From Streptoalloteichus hindustanus (GTDB lineage Bacteria > Actinomycetota > Actinomycetes > Mycobacteriales > Pseudonocardiaceae): DNA of 64,000 nucleotides. The notes below the pieces were generated by a model. It saw only the letters and a program-made list of their open reading frames with translations. It made no database searches and was not told where the DNA came from. Shown here in pieces: positions 16,980 through 26,600 of this stretch; the first letter of the stretch is position 1; every line of letters begins with the position of its first letter. The DNA lies in assembly GCF_900129375.1 (NCBI RefSeq), contig NZ_FQVN01000012.1:78122-142121 (forward strand). The letters run 5' to 3'. The translations under genes and the position numbers were made by a program.

Positions 16980-18464
16980 TCAGGCCACGCCCGAACCCCG
17001 TTCGCCGCACCAGTTCCGCAGAGCGTCCGGCAACCGGCCCAGCCGGGACCGCGAGCCCGCCCACGCGACGAAGGCGTCCGGCCGGAACAACACGACCTCC
17101 GGCCACCGGCGCCCGTCGAGGACCTCGGCCCGCACGACGTCCACCCGGTCGGCCCAACCGGACGCGCACGCGCCGGCGGCTCCGCCGGTCTGGTCGAGCA
17201 GCACGAACCGGTGCCGCCGGAACAGCTCCAGCAGCCGGACGACGTCGTGGTCGGTCCGCAGCCGCGCGTCGGGGAGCCGCCGGCCGACGAGCCGGTGGCT
17301 CCCGGTGCCCGGCGGCGGCGGGTAGCGCAGGGTGAACCCGGCGAACTGCCGGACGACCGGGAGCTGGAACGGACCGACCCGCATCAGCCAGTACCCCACC
17401 TGGCGCGCGGCCCTGGCCAGCGCCGAGTTCGCGGTCTCGTACCGGTACGCCAGCTCGGCCTTGCGCAGCATCCGCTCGGCGATCGGCCAGCGCTCCCGCT
17501 CGTAGCTGTCCAGCAGACCGGCCGGCGCCCAGCCGGCCACCTCGGCCGCGAGCTTCCAGCCGAGGTTGACCGCGTCCTGGATGCCCAGTTGCAGGCCCTG
17601 GCCGCCCGAGGGCTTGTGCGTGTGCGCGGCGTCGCCGGCGAGCAGCACGCGCCCCCTGCGGTACCGGTCGGCCTGCCGCTCGGCGCACCGGAACCGGGAC
17701 ATCCACTCCGGGTCGCGCACGCCCAGGTCGCGGCCGAAGATCGCCACCACGCTGTCCCGCAGCTCCGGCACGGTCACCGGCTGGTCGACCGGGACGGCCA
17801 TCCGGTCGTGGTCGAGGACGATGAGCCGGTGCAGCCCGTCGCCGAACGGGAAGACGGCCACCATGCCGCGCCCGGTGATGCGCGCGTCGACCGCCGGCTC
17901 GGGCGGGTGGGCCAGCCGGACGTCGGCGACGACCAGGGACTGCGCGTGGGCCCGGCCGTGGAAGCGGATGCCGGCCAGCTCGCGCACCGCGCTGCGGACG
18001 CCGTCGCAGCCGACGACGAAGTCCGCCCGCTCGGTCCACGTCCCCCGCCGCCCGGTCACGGTCAGCGTGACCGAGGTGTCGTCCTGCTCCAGGCCCACCA
18101 CGCGGACGTCGCGGACCACCTCCGCGCCGGCCCGCTCCGCCCGTGCCTCCAGCACCTCCTCGGTGCGCTGCTGCGGGATGATCAGAATGTAGGGGTACGG
18201 GGTGTCCAGCCGGCCGTAGTCGAGGAAGGCCCGGCCGTCGCCGACGGGCTGACGCGCCCACGGCAGGCCCCGGTCGAGGAGGTCCGCGACGTCGGCGCGC
18301 AGGTCGAGCAGCTCCATCGTGCGCGGCTCCACCCCGCACGCGCGGGACCACGGCGAGCGGCGGGGCCTTTTCTCCAGCACCCGGCAGGGCACGCCGGCGC
18401 CGGCGAGCTCGGCGGCCAGCGCCAGCCCGGTCGGCCCGGCGCCCACCACGAGCACGGAACCCAT
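16980..18464 (-). CDS. FAD-dependent aromatic hydroxylase (class A monooxygenase)
   Basis: 494 residues. The dinucleotide-binding motif is VLVVGAGPTGLALAAELA at the N-terminus, the DG motif is DFVVGCDGVRSAVRE, and the GD motif is VLLAGDAAHTHKPSGGQGLQ, with a thioredoxin-like C-terminal part. Enzymes of this kind hydroxylate phenols with NAD(P)H and oxygen, often to quinones. In a tetrahydroisoquinoline cluster this activity would convert an aromatic ring to a quinone (as proposed for the SfmO enzymes). The ATG at 18464 has GGAGGGA upstream; the longer frame adds over 100 unsupported residues. Divergent from the cluster's methyltransferase. Confidence 0.82.
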   Translation of the reverse strand: MGSVLVVGAGPTGLALAAELAGAGVPCRVLEKRPRRSPWSRACGVEPRTMELLDLRADVADLLDRGLPWARQPVGDGRAFLDYGRLDTPYPYILIIPQQRTEEVLEARAERAGAEVVRDVRVVGLEQDDTSVTLTVTGRRGTWTERADFVVGCDGVRSAVRELAGIRFHGRAHAQSLVVADVRLAHPPEPAVDARITGRGMVAVFPFGDGLHRLIVLDHDRMAVPVDQPVTVPELRDSVVAIFGRDLGVRDPEWMSRFRCAERQADRYRRGRVLLAGDAAHTHKPSGGQGLQLGIQDAVNLGWKLAAEVAGWAPAGLLDSYERERWPIAERMLRKAELAYRYETANSALARAARQVGYWLMRVGPFQLPVVRQFAGFTLRYPPPPGTGSHRLVGRRLPDARLRTDHDVVRLLELFRRHRFVLLDQTGGAAGACASGWADRVDVVRAEVLDGRRWPEVVLFRPDAFVAWAGSRSRLGRLPDALRNWCGERGSGVA

Positions 18465-19176
18465 CAGCGCTCCCTCCGCCCGCCGGCGATGCCCCGCCAT
18501 CCCGTTGTCAGCCGCTGTCAGGGGCTGCCAGCCGTCGTCAGCCGTTGTCCGCGGTTCTCGTGCCGTTCTTCCGCGCGTTGTCGTCGGGTTCGGAGACAGC
18601 CATGGCCGAACCGCGCCCGAGTTGATCACCGGAACGGGCCCGGGAAACACTATTGCCACCGAAGAATCGTCGGCGACGGCCAGGACAGAACAATGACAGG
18701 ATTCTTTCCGCGCTGACCGGAGATCCCGTCCGCACCCGCCCGCCGTCCGGCCACGGTCACCGCTAGTAGGGCCTACCGACCCCGCTGAAACCCTCCCCAC
18801 CTGTGCTGACGGCGACGAGGAGAGATCAACAGCGCCGGTGGGACGACCGGAAGAGGCTCCCCGAGTGCGGTCGAGTTCCTGTCAGCCGACCCTTTTACTT
18901 GACGCAGTCAGTCGACGCGGTCCCGCCGGTGCTCCTTCACCCGGTCGGCGCTGCCGCTCGACGCACCGCCACTCCATAATTCGATACGGCACGCCGACGG
19001 CCGGGCACCGGCCGCCCGGAGAATGGGAAATACCGATCTCCGGCCGCGAGGCATTCTCGAACAACACCCGGAACAACGGGGGCGGGTCGCCGACCGCGCC
19101 GTGGCGGGGTGACCGGAACACCCGGTTCGGGAGAACGCGCGCCGACCGGCGACGACATCCACACGACGGGAACGCG
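18465..19176. other. Divergent intergenic region upstream of cluster tailoring genes
   Basis: About 710 bases between the hydroxylase (minus) and the small methyltransferase (plus). It must hold the promoters of both. A TTGACG near 18898 resembles a -35 box but has no matching -10. I see no coding region with a supported start. Confidence 0.4.
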
Positions 19177-19773
19177 ATGGGCAATCCGGGGCACGTCAGG
19201 ACCTTCGACCGGATCGCGCCGGTGTACGACGCGCGTTACGGCCGGGGATGCGCTCCCGCCCACGAGCTGGCGCTGGACGCCGTCACCGCCGCCGGGGTGT
19301 CCCCCGGCGTGCTCCTGGACGTGGGCTGCGGAACCGGCCGGCTGCTGGCGCTCGCCCGCGTGCGGTGGCCGAACGCCCGCCTGCTGGGCGTGGACCCCGC
19401 GCCCCGGATGGTCGCGGTCGCGGCGCGGCAGGCGCCCCTGGCCGGGACCGCGGTGGCGGCCGCCGAGGCGCTGCCCCTCGGGGACGCCAGCGTCGACGTC
19501 GTCGTGAGCACCACCTCGTTCGGGCACTGGGCCGACCAGCGGGCCGGGCTCGCCGAGGTCGCCAGGGTGCTCCGCCCCGGCGGCGCCGGCGTCGTCGTCG
19601 AGCACCCGCCGCCCGGGCCGGTCACCCGGCTGTCGCTGTGGCTGACCCGACGCCTGCCCCGGTTGCGGCACGCGGACGTGATGGTCGCCCTGGCTTCGGG
19701 CGCCGGGCTGCGCGCGACGCGCTGCGGCCCGGCGGCGGGCTTCCTGGTCACCGTGGTCACCCGGCCGGGTTGA
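19177..19773 (+). CDS. Class I SAM-dependent methyltransferase (possible N-methyltransferase)
   Basis: 198 residues. FDRIAPVYDARYGRG precedes motif I LLDVGCGTGRLL, the acidic loop LGVDPAPRMV and motif post-II AEALPLGDASVDVVVSTTS, all typical of the Methyltransf_11 family. It is short for the family, ending soon after VARVLRPGGAGVVVEHPP plus one extra helix. In the proposed tetrahydroisoquinoline cluster it is the best candidate for the bridgehead N-methylation done by SfmM1 in saframycin, by family and position only. The ATG at 19177 lies within a longer frame that has no similarity to known domains. Confidence 0.75.
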   Translation: MGNPGHVRTFDRIAPVYDARYGRGCAPAHELALDAVTAAGVSPGVLLDVGCGTGRLLALARVRWPNARLLGVDPAPRMVAVAARQAPLAGTAVAAAEALPLGDASVDVVVSTTSFGHWADQRAGLAEVARVLRPGGAGVVVEHPPPGPVTRLSLWLTRRLPRLRHADVMVALASGAGLRATRCGPAAGFLVTVVTRPG

Positions 19774-19859
19774 TCGCGCGCCCCGCGGGACGCCGCGCCC
19801 AGCGCCGCCGGACACGCCTGCTCGACGCCGCCCCCACCGCGACGAAGCGAGGACGATCC

Positions 19860-21299
19860 ATGGCCACACCGAACCCGGACTGGGGCGCCCTGCGGCGGAG
19901 CCTCGACGGGGAGCTCGTCCTGCCAGGGGACGACGGCTACGACGCGGCGCGGCAGGTCGCACTGCGCCAGTTCGACGAGATCCGCCCACGGGCGGTCGTC
20001 CTGTGCGAGACGACGGCGGACGTGCGGGCGGCGGTCGCGTTCCTCCGCGCGACCGGGCTCCGGTGCGTGCCCCGCAGCGGCGGGCACAGCAACGCCGGCT
20101 ACACGGCGGGACCCGGCGTCGTCGTGGACCTGTCCCGGATGGACCGGGTGGAGCTGGCCGACGGGGTGTTGCGCGCCGAGGCGGGCGCGCAGTTGGTCGA
20201 CGTGTACGACCGGACGCTCCGGGAAAACCTGGCGGTGCCCGCCGGGTGGTGCGCCACGGTGGCCCTGGGCGGGCTGGCACAGGGCGGCGGGATCGGCCTG
20301 GAGTGCCGCGCGCACGGCCTGACGGTCGACCACGTGCTGTCCGCGACGGTGGTCCTCGCCGACGGGCGGGTGGTGGAGTGCGACGCCGAGCGGCACCCCG
20401 ACCTGTTCTGGGCGCTGCGGGGTGGGGGCGGCGGCAACTTCGGCATCGTCACCGAGTTCACCTTCCGCCCCGTCCCGGTGCCCCGCGACGTCGTGAGCTA
20501 CACGCTGGTCTGGCCGTGGGCGGTGGCCGAGGACGTGGTCGACGCGTGGCAGCGGTGGGCGCCGGACGCCCCGGACGAGCTGGCCGCGGTGCTGAACGTC
20601 GGGATGCCGGACGCCGCCGAGGGCCGGCAGCCCCGCCTGCGCGCCGCCGGGGTCTGGTTCGGCGACCCGGCCGACCTCCCGCCCCTGTTCGACCGTCTGG
20701 TGGAGCGGGTGGGGACCGAACCGGCGGACAGCACGATCCTGCCCCGGTCGTACCGGAGCGCGCTGATGACCTGGTTCGACTGCGACGGCTTCAGCGTGGC
20801 CGAGTGCCACACCGTGGGGCACAACCCGCTCGCGAAGCTGAGCCGCTACGCGTTCGCCCTGGCCAGGGGGAACTTCGTGGAGTCGGTGCTGCCGCGCGAG
20901 GGCGTCCGCGCGTTGCTCGACGCCTTCGACCGCGGGCGGTGCGCCGGCCAGGCGCGGGACCTGGACCTGATCGCGTTCGGCGGCGCGGCGAACCGGGTGC
21001 CACCGGACGCCACCGCCTTCGCCCACCGGACGCACCGGTTCTACGCCGGTTACTCGACGGGGATGGACCCCCGGGTGACCGACGAGGGCAGACGGGCCGG
21101 CGAGCAGTGGATCGACGGCTGCTTCCAGGCCCTGCGGCGCTGGGGTTCCGGGCACGCCTACCAGAACTTCGTCGACCCGAAGCTGCCGAACTGGCAGCAC
21201 GCCTATTACGGAGCGAACTACCCCCGGCTGCGCCGGGTGAAGGCCGCGTACGACCCGGAGGGGTTCTTCCGGCTGCCCCAGTCGATCGAGCTGCCCTGA
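19860..21299 (+). CDS. Berberine-bridge-type FAD oxidoreductase (SfmCy2-like)
   Basis: 479 residues. The FAD domain reads VRAAVAFLRATGLRCVPRSGGHSNAGY; the His in GGHS and the Cys in LECRAHGL are at the positions that bind FAD covalently at two points in this family. The end, NYPRLRRVKAAYDPEGFFR, is the BBE motif. There is no signal peptide. In saframycin biosynthesis a related enzyme (SfmCy2) oxidatively deaminates the residue exposed after peptidase removal of the acyl leader, and a membrane peptidase is encoded here too. The ATG at 19860 follows CGAGGACG. It lies 86 bases after the methyltransferase. Confidence 0.8.
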   Translation: MATPNPDWGALRRSLDGELVLPGDDGYDAARQVALRQFDEIRPRAVVLCETTADVRAAVAFLRATGLRCVPRSGGHSNAGYTAGPGVVVDLSRMDRVELADGVLRAEAGAQLVDVYDRTLRENLAVPAGWCATVALGGLAQGGGIGLECRAHGLTVDHVLSATVVLADGRVVECDAERHPDLFWALRGGGGGNFGIVTEFTFRPVPVPRDVVSYTLVWPWAVAEDVVDAWQRWAPDAPDELAAVLNVGMPDAAEGRQPRLRAAGVWFGDPADLPPLFDRLVERVGTEPADSTILPRSYRSALMTWFDCDGFSVAECHTVGHNPLAKLSRYAFALARGNFVESVLPREGVRALLDAFDRGRCAGQARDLDLIAFGGAANRVPPDATAFAHRTHRFYAGYSTGMDPRVTDEGRRAGEQWIDGCFQALRRWGSGHAYQNFVDPKLPNWQHAYYGANYPRLRRVKAAYDPEGFFRLPQSIELP

Positions 21300-21889
21300 G
21301 CGGCGTCCGGTCCGAACGGCCTTTTCGACGTCTCGACATCTCGACCGCGACGCCGGCGAGCGCCGCGGGGAGACGCCCACCGAAAGGATCCGGCCGAGTG
21401 AACGGGTGAACACCGGCCAATACGGTTCGAAATATTTTCACCGCCACCCGAATCGCGCTGTCCTCCGCCGCCGACCGGACCTCTCCCGTAACGAGAAACA
21501 CATGAGCACCAAGCATGACCCGCACGTCACACCCATCGGCACCAGTTCCCGGGTCCTCCTTTCCGCCGTCGCTACTCCGCGCGGGCGCTCACGGATTCCG
21601 CTGTTCGTCCCCGGGTCCTGACACCGCTGTCGCCGCCCCGTACTCCGTCCTTGTGAGAACAACAAGCGCACTTGACGAGGAACACCCTCGTCCATAGCAT
21701 CGGTCCCTGTCGGGTATTGTCAGAAAATACGGCCGGATTTCGCGGGACGAAAAGACGGCCAGAAAACACGGGTGAGGAGTCATCGGGTTCGCGGCCCGCC
21801 GCCGCTCCAGCGCCGTCCCGCGCGACCACCCACGTTGTTCGTCCTCGTCCCGTGGGGTGGGACGTGACCGGCCACAGAAAGGGGACGGG
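21300..21889. other. Intergenic region with promoter for the regulator gene
   Basis: About 590 bases. It holds the TTGACG/TAGCAT promoter listed separately and a relatively AT-rich stretch (21410-21510). A possible 39-codon frame from 21502 has no RBS and no family support. Confidence 0.4.
21672..21700 (+). promoter_or_regulatory. Housekeeping-type promoter, TTGACG-17-TAGCAT
   Basis: TTGACG at 21672-21677 and TAGCAT at 21695-21700 are 17 bases apart, close to the sigma-70/HrdB consensus. It would drive the winged-helix regulator gene with a leader of about 180 bases. Confidence 0.6.
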
Positions 21890-22588
21890 GTGTCCGAGAT
21901 GGTGGGCTCCGCACGGCACGAGACCGCCCGGGTCGATCCCGGGGCGACGGGCGCGGCGGGCTGGGACCGGGAGGAGGTCCAGCTCCTGCGCTGGCCCTTC
22001 GACTCCGCGCGGCGGGAGCACTGCCGGGCGCTGGGCGTGCTGCGCCTGCTCGTGGTGGAGGCGGGGTCGGCGGCCCCGATCTGCTCCGACGTCCGGGAGG
22101 ACTGGGTCCGCGCGCCGGTGCCCAGGGAGGACCTGCTGGCCCGGATGGCGGCGTTGCGCGCCAAGGCGCGGGCGCACCGGACGCCGCGGCTGGACCCCAG
22201 CGGCGTGCTGTGCCTGGGCGAGCGGTCGATCTCCGTCTCGCCGGCCGAGGCGCAGCTCCTGGAGCTGCTCGTGCTCCGGTTCGCCGCGCTGGTGCCCAGG
22301 GAGGCGTTGCGCGCGCGGCTGTCCGACGGGGACCGCACGGCCAGCCGCAACGCGCTCGACCTGCACATCAAGCGGCTCCGGCGACGGATCGCCCCGCTGG
22401 GGCTGGCGATCCGCACCGCGTGGGGCCGCGGCTACCTGCTGGAGTTCGACGCCGGGGTCGGCGCGCCCGAGGCGTCGGACGACGCGGTGCCCCGACCCCG
22501 GCGGGGACCCACCCGGCGCGGCGACGAGCACGGCGGGCGCCGGCACCCCGGCGTGGAGGCCGGCCGCCCCGGCCGGGGACGCCGGTAG
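21890..22588 (+). CDS. Winged-helix transcriptional regulator with degenerate N-terminal domain
   Basis: 232 residues. The C-terminal half is an OmpR/PhoB-type winged helix: LGERSISVSPAEAQLLELL, then ASRNALDLHIKRLRRRIAPL (recognition helix) and IRTAWGRGYLLE (wing). The N-terminal half (CRALGVLRLLVVEAGSAAPI, EDWVRAPVPREDL) resembles a receiver domain but shows no clear phospho-acceptor Asp, so it is probably not a classical two-component regulator. No kinase gene is nearby. Regulators of this build occur in actinomycete NRPS clusters; this one lies just before the NRPS genes and is their likely pathway regulator. The GTG at 21890 follows AAAGGGGA. Confidence 0.75.
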   Translation: MSEMVGSARHETARVDPGATGAAGWDREEVQLLRWPFDSARREHCRALGVLRLLVVEAGSAAPICSDVREDWVRAPVPREDLLARMAALRAKARAHRTPRLDPSGVLCLGERSISVSPAEAQLLELLVLRFAALVPREALRARLSDGDRTASRNALDLHIKRLRRRIAPLGLAIRTAWGRGYLLEFDAGVGAPEASDDAVPRPRRGPTRRGDEHGGRRHPGVEAGRPGRGRR

Positions 22589-22902
22589 GCCGCGCCCCTC
22601 GGCTCTCCCCCGGTCCCGCTCGGGGTCCGATCCAGATCGCTCAGTTCACGTCGTCGGGGTGCGGGCCGGAGCGCGTGCCGTCGGCCACGCTCCCGAGCTC
22701 TGTTCTGTCCACTGAGGACAGCTTGAACGCCCCGCCCTGGTGATAGATCCACACCTTCGTGAGCCGAGTTGTCCACATGCCACCGAGTTGTCCACAGCGG
22801 ACGAATCTCGCCTCGTGGCGGCCGGGCGTTCGGCGATAGGCTGGTCGCGGGGCTCGCCCCCCGGGACGGGTGGGGGCTGTACTCCGGCAGGTGAGTGGCG
22901 GG
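22589..22902. other. Intergenic region with two GTCCAC palindromes
   Basis: About 310 bases. It contains GTCCACTGAGGAC at 22707-22719 and GTCCACAGCGGAC at 22790-22802 and no supported gene. Confidence 0.4.
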
Positions 22903-23085
22903 TCAGGCGCCGCGGGGTGGGGTGGCGCGGAAGGCGGCGATCGTCGCGGTGCCGAACGCCCGGTAACCGGCTTCGAGCGCGGCGCGCACCGGGGTGTCGT
23001 CGGCCTCCGGGAGCCGGAAGACGTCGAGACCGAGCCGGGGCATTCGCACACCGTTGTTCGGCGTGACCGCGGGAATGATCGGCAT
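22903..23085 (-). pseudogene. Truncated aldo/keto reductase remnant
   Basis: A 60-codon frame starting MPIIPAVTPNNGVRMPRLGL and continuing VFRLPEADDTPVRAALEAGYRAFGTA is a clear N-terminus of an aldo/keto reductase (strand 1 and helix 1, normal length about 280 residues). After that the similarity breaks off and the frame ends in FRATPPRGA. The Tyr/Lys/His active site is missing, so this cannot be an enzyme. It looks like a gene lost by deletion, perhaps when the NRPS region was inserted or rearranged. CTTGTCGCGGCGG precedes it without a clear RBS on the coding strand. Confidence 0.65.
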
Positions 23086-23659
23086 GTCTTCCTCTTGTCG
23101 CGGCGGAACCCGATCCTGGCGCGGACGGGACGGTCGGAAATGCGCGCGCAGACCGCCCGAGCCGGCCCGCCACGACGCCGACGCGCGAAATGCGGCGACC
23201 ACGGCGGCCGAGAAACCCGCCGTTCGGCGCGGAAGCCGCTCCCGGGCGCGCGTCGCCGTCGTCGCAGGTGAGAACGGGCGATCTTCGTGCCGGCTCTGGG
23301 TCATGCGATGCGGGGAATACGTCGGTCCGACAAATCGTGCCGCGCGGTCGACGTCGCCGGGAACAGCCGGACAGAGACGTGACCGAAAGTCGGCCGCATC
23401 CGTCCGCGCTGTTCACTCCGTTCTCGACCCGCGTTCACACAGGACCGTTCACGTGGGGCCGTTCCGTGCCCCGTCCGGACCATTGACAGCGTTCGCCGCG
23501 CCGACGTAGCTTCGCTGACGGCCCGACTTTCCCGTCGACGGTGAAACGATCACGGGAAAAGCCGAGCCCACTTCTCGGAAAGCCACGAAATCATCGCCGG
23601 GTCCCACCGGTCGTCGGTGGGCACCGACCGTCGCGCGGCCACCGACCGGGAGATTGCGC
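23086..23659. other. Intergenic region upstream of the NRPS operon
   Basis: About 570 bases between the reductase remnant and the first NRPS gene. It holds the NRPS promoter (23483-23512). No further supported gene was seen. Confidence 0.4.
23483..23512 (+). promoter_or_regulatory. Probable promoter of the NRPS operon, TTGACA-18-TAGCTT
   Basis: TTGACA at 23483-23488 and TAGCTT at 23507-23512 are 18 bases apart, a good housekeeping-type match. The leader to the ATG at 23660 would be about 140 bases. Confidence 0.6.
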
Positions 23660-26600
23660 ATGCGAGAGCGGCACCCCGTGGGCACGCTGCCCGACCTGCT
23701 CCGCGCGCGTGCCTCGCGCACCCCGCACGCCGAGGCGTTCACCTTCCTGGAGAGCCGCGACGGCCCCGAACTGGCGCGGCCCGCGCCCCTCGCGGAACGA
23801 ACGGTCGACTACGCGACTCTCGACCGCCTGGCGCGCGGGATCGCGGTACGACTGCGCGCGGCGGGATCTCCAGGGGATCGCGCGCTGCTGCTGTACCCGC
23901 CCGGCCCCGAGTACGTCGCGGCGTTCTTCGGCTGCCTGTACGCCGGCGTGCTCGCGGTGCCCGTGTATCCCCCGGACCCGCGGCGGGAGCGGTCGTTCGG
24001 CCGCCTGCGCGCGATCGCCGGGAACGCGCGGGCCCGTCTGGTCCTCACCACCACCGCGGTGCGCGAGGGCGCGGCCGCGGTGGGCGAGCAGGCCGGGCTC
24101 GGCGAGTCGACGTGGTTGGCGACCGACGACCTCGACAGCACCACGACCGACCTGGAAGACGCGGACGACGGGGCGTGGACTCCGCCGATCGCCCCGGACT
24201 CCCCCGCCTTCCTGCAGTACACGTCGGGTTCGACGGCATCGCCCCGCGGTGTCGTGCTCACGCACGCGAACCTGATGCGCAACCTCGCCGCCATCCACGA
24301 CAGGTTCGGGCTGAGCGAGCACAGCCACGGCGTGATCTGGCTTCCGCCGTACCACGACATGGGGCTCATCGGCGGTCTGCTCGGGCCGATCCACGGCGGT
24401 TTCCCGGTCACCCTGCTCTCCCCGCTCACCTTCCTGCGGAACCCGGTCACCTGGCTGCGCGCCCTCTCGGAGCGGGGCGGGACCTGCGGTGGCGGCCCGA
24501 ACTTCGCCTACGACCTCTGCGTGCGCAAAGTGTCCGAAGAGGACAGAGCCGGCCTGGACCTGAGCGGGTGGGACCTGGCGTTCTGCGGCGCGGAGCCGGT
24601 GCGGGCCGAGACGCTGGACGCCTTCGCCGCCGCCTTCGCACCCTGCGGCTTCCGCCGGGAGGCGTTCTTCCCGTGCTACGGACTGGCCGAGGCCACCCTG
24701 ATCGTCACCGGGGGCCCGGCGGGAGGCGGAGCCCGGGTTGCGCGGTTCGACCGCGACGCGCTGACGCGGGGACAAGCACTCCCCGTCGACGAGGAGGCCC
24801 CCGCCGACAGCACGACGCAGCGGCTGGTGGGGTGCGGTGGCGCGGTTCCCGGCTCGCGGGTGCTCGTCGTCGACCCGCACACCCGGATGCCGTTGTCACC
24901 AGGGCGAATCGGAGAGATCTGGGTGGCGGGGCCGAGTGTGGCCGGCGGCTACTGGGACGACCGGGAGGCGACCGAGGAGACGTTCGGGGCCCGGCTGGCC
25001 GACCCCGCCGCCCCGGAACGCTGGTTGCGCACGGGTGATCTGGGCTTCCTCGACGACGGCGAGCTGTTCGTCACCGGACGCCACAAGGACGTGCTGGTCG
25101 TCCGGGGCCGCAACCACCACCCGCACGACATCGAGTCCACAGTGGAGCGGAGCCACCCCGCGCTGCGGCCCGGCTGCTGCGCGGTGTTCCAGGCCCCGGA
25201 CGACGGCGGCGTCGAGCGGGTCGTCGTCGTGCAGGAGGTCGCGCGGCGGGCCGACGACGTGCGGCCGGCGGAGGTCGCGGCGGCTGTGCGCCGTGCGGTG
25301 TCGGCGCGGCACGGGGTCGCGGTCGACGACGTCGTGCTGGTCGCGACGCGGACGATCCCCAAGACGTCGAGCGGGAAGATCCAGCGGCGGGCCTGCCGCG
25401 CGGCCTACCTGGCGGGGGATCTGCTTCGGGTGGATCGGGACGCGCCCGGTCCGCAGGGGCCGGAGCAGGTGTCACCCAGCGGCCACGCGGCGCGGAACGA
25501 CCTCCGCCGAGCTCCGCTCGGGAGCCGTCGAGCGCTCGCACTGTCCACTGTGGCCGCGTTGGTCGCGGAGCTCGGCGGTGTGCCGGTGGGGGAACAGAAT
25601 CCGGAGGGCGGCCTGGTCGACAACGGCCTGGACTCCCTGGCGGTGACCGAGTTCCAGCACCGGGCGGAGCGGCAGCACGCCGTCACGTTGAGCCCGTCCG
25701 CCCTCATCGCGGCGACCAGTCTCGGCGCGGTCGCCGACCACATCCTGGAGCGGATCGATCAGGCGCCAGCCGCACCGACACCGAAGACCGAGACTGAGAT
25801 CGGGCCGCCGGACACCAAACCTCTGGACACCGGACCGTCGAACACCGCGGCCACCCGTGGTCCGCTCCCCCTCAGCCAGGGCCAACGCGCGCTCTGGCTC
25901 CTCGAACAACTCAACCCTCGCGACCCGGCCTACGTCATCGCGCGCGCGGTGCGACTGCACGGCCCGCTCGACGTCGCGGCGCTCCGCTCCGTCCTGCGGA
26001 CGCTGGTCGCCCGGCACGAGGCGCTGCGGACGACGTTCACCGTGGTCGACGGGGAACCCGCGCAGGTGGTCCACGACGTCGTGGAACTGCCCCTCGACGT
26101 CGAGATGGTCGGCGGCGACGTCGACGCGGTCGACCAGTGGGCGCGCGACCGCGCGACCGCGCCGTTCGACCTGGCCGAGGGGCCGCTCGTGCGCGCCGCG
26201 CTGCTCGCCGAGACCCCGCGCCAGCACGTGCTGGTGTTCGCCGTCCACCACATCGTCGCCGACTTCTGGTCGCTGGGGTTGTTGCTCGACGAGTTCCGCG
26301 TGCTGCTGTCCGCGGCCTCAGCCGGGGCCGAACCGGCCGGCCTCCTGCCCGATCCCGTTCCCCACCGCGACTACGTGCGCCGGCAGGAGCGGTACCTCAC
26401 CAGCCCCGAGGCCGAAGAGGACTGGGCGTACTGGCGTGAGCGGCTGGCCGGCCCGGTTCCCCGGCTCCGCCTTCCCACCGAGCGGATCGACGCGCCGCCC
26501 CCGGCACCGCCCACGCACGGGGTGGCGCTGCCGCGTGACCTGACCGCGCGGGTCCACGACTTCGGCCGGCGACACGGGATCACGCCCTTCACCGTTCTGC

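Noticed and set aside
21502..21621. 39-codon plus-strand frame upstream of the regulator
   Set aside because: No RBS, no similarity, inside the promoter region.
24532..24544. Palindromes as transcription terminators or operators of single genes
   Set aside because: Several copies lie in the middle of coding regions in different frames, so a gene-specific operator role does not fit; kept as a genome-wide motif finding.
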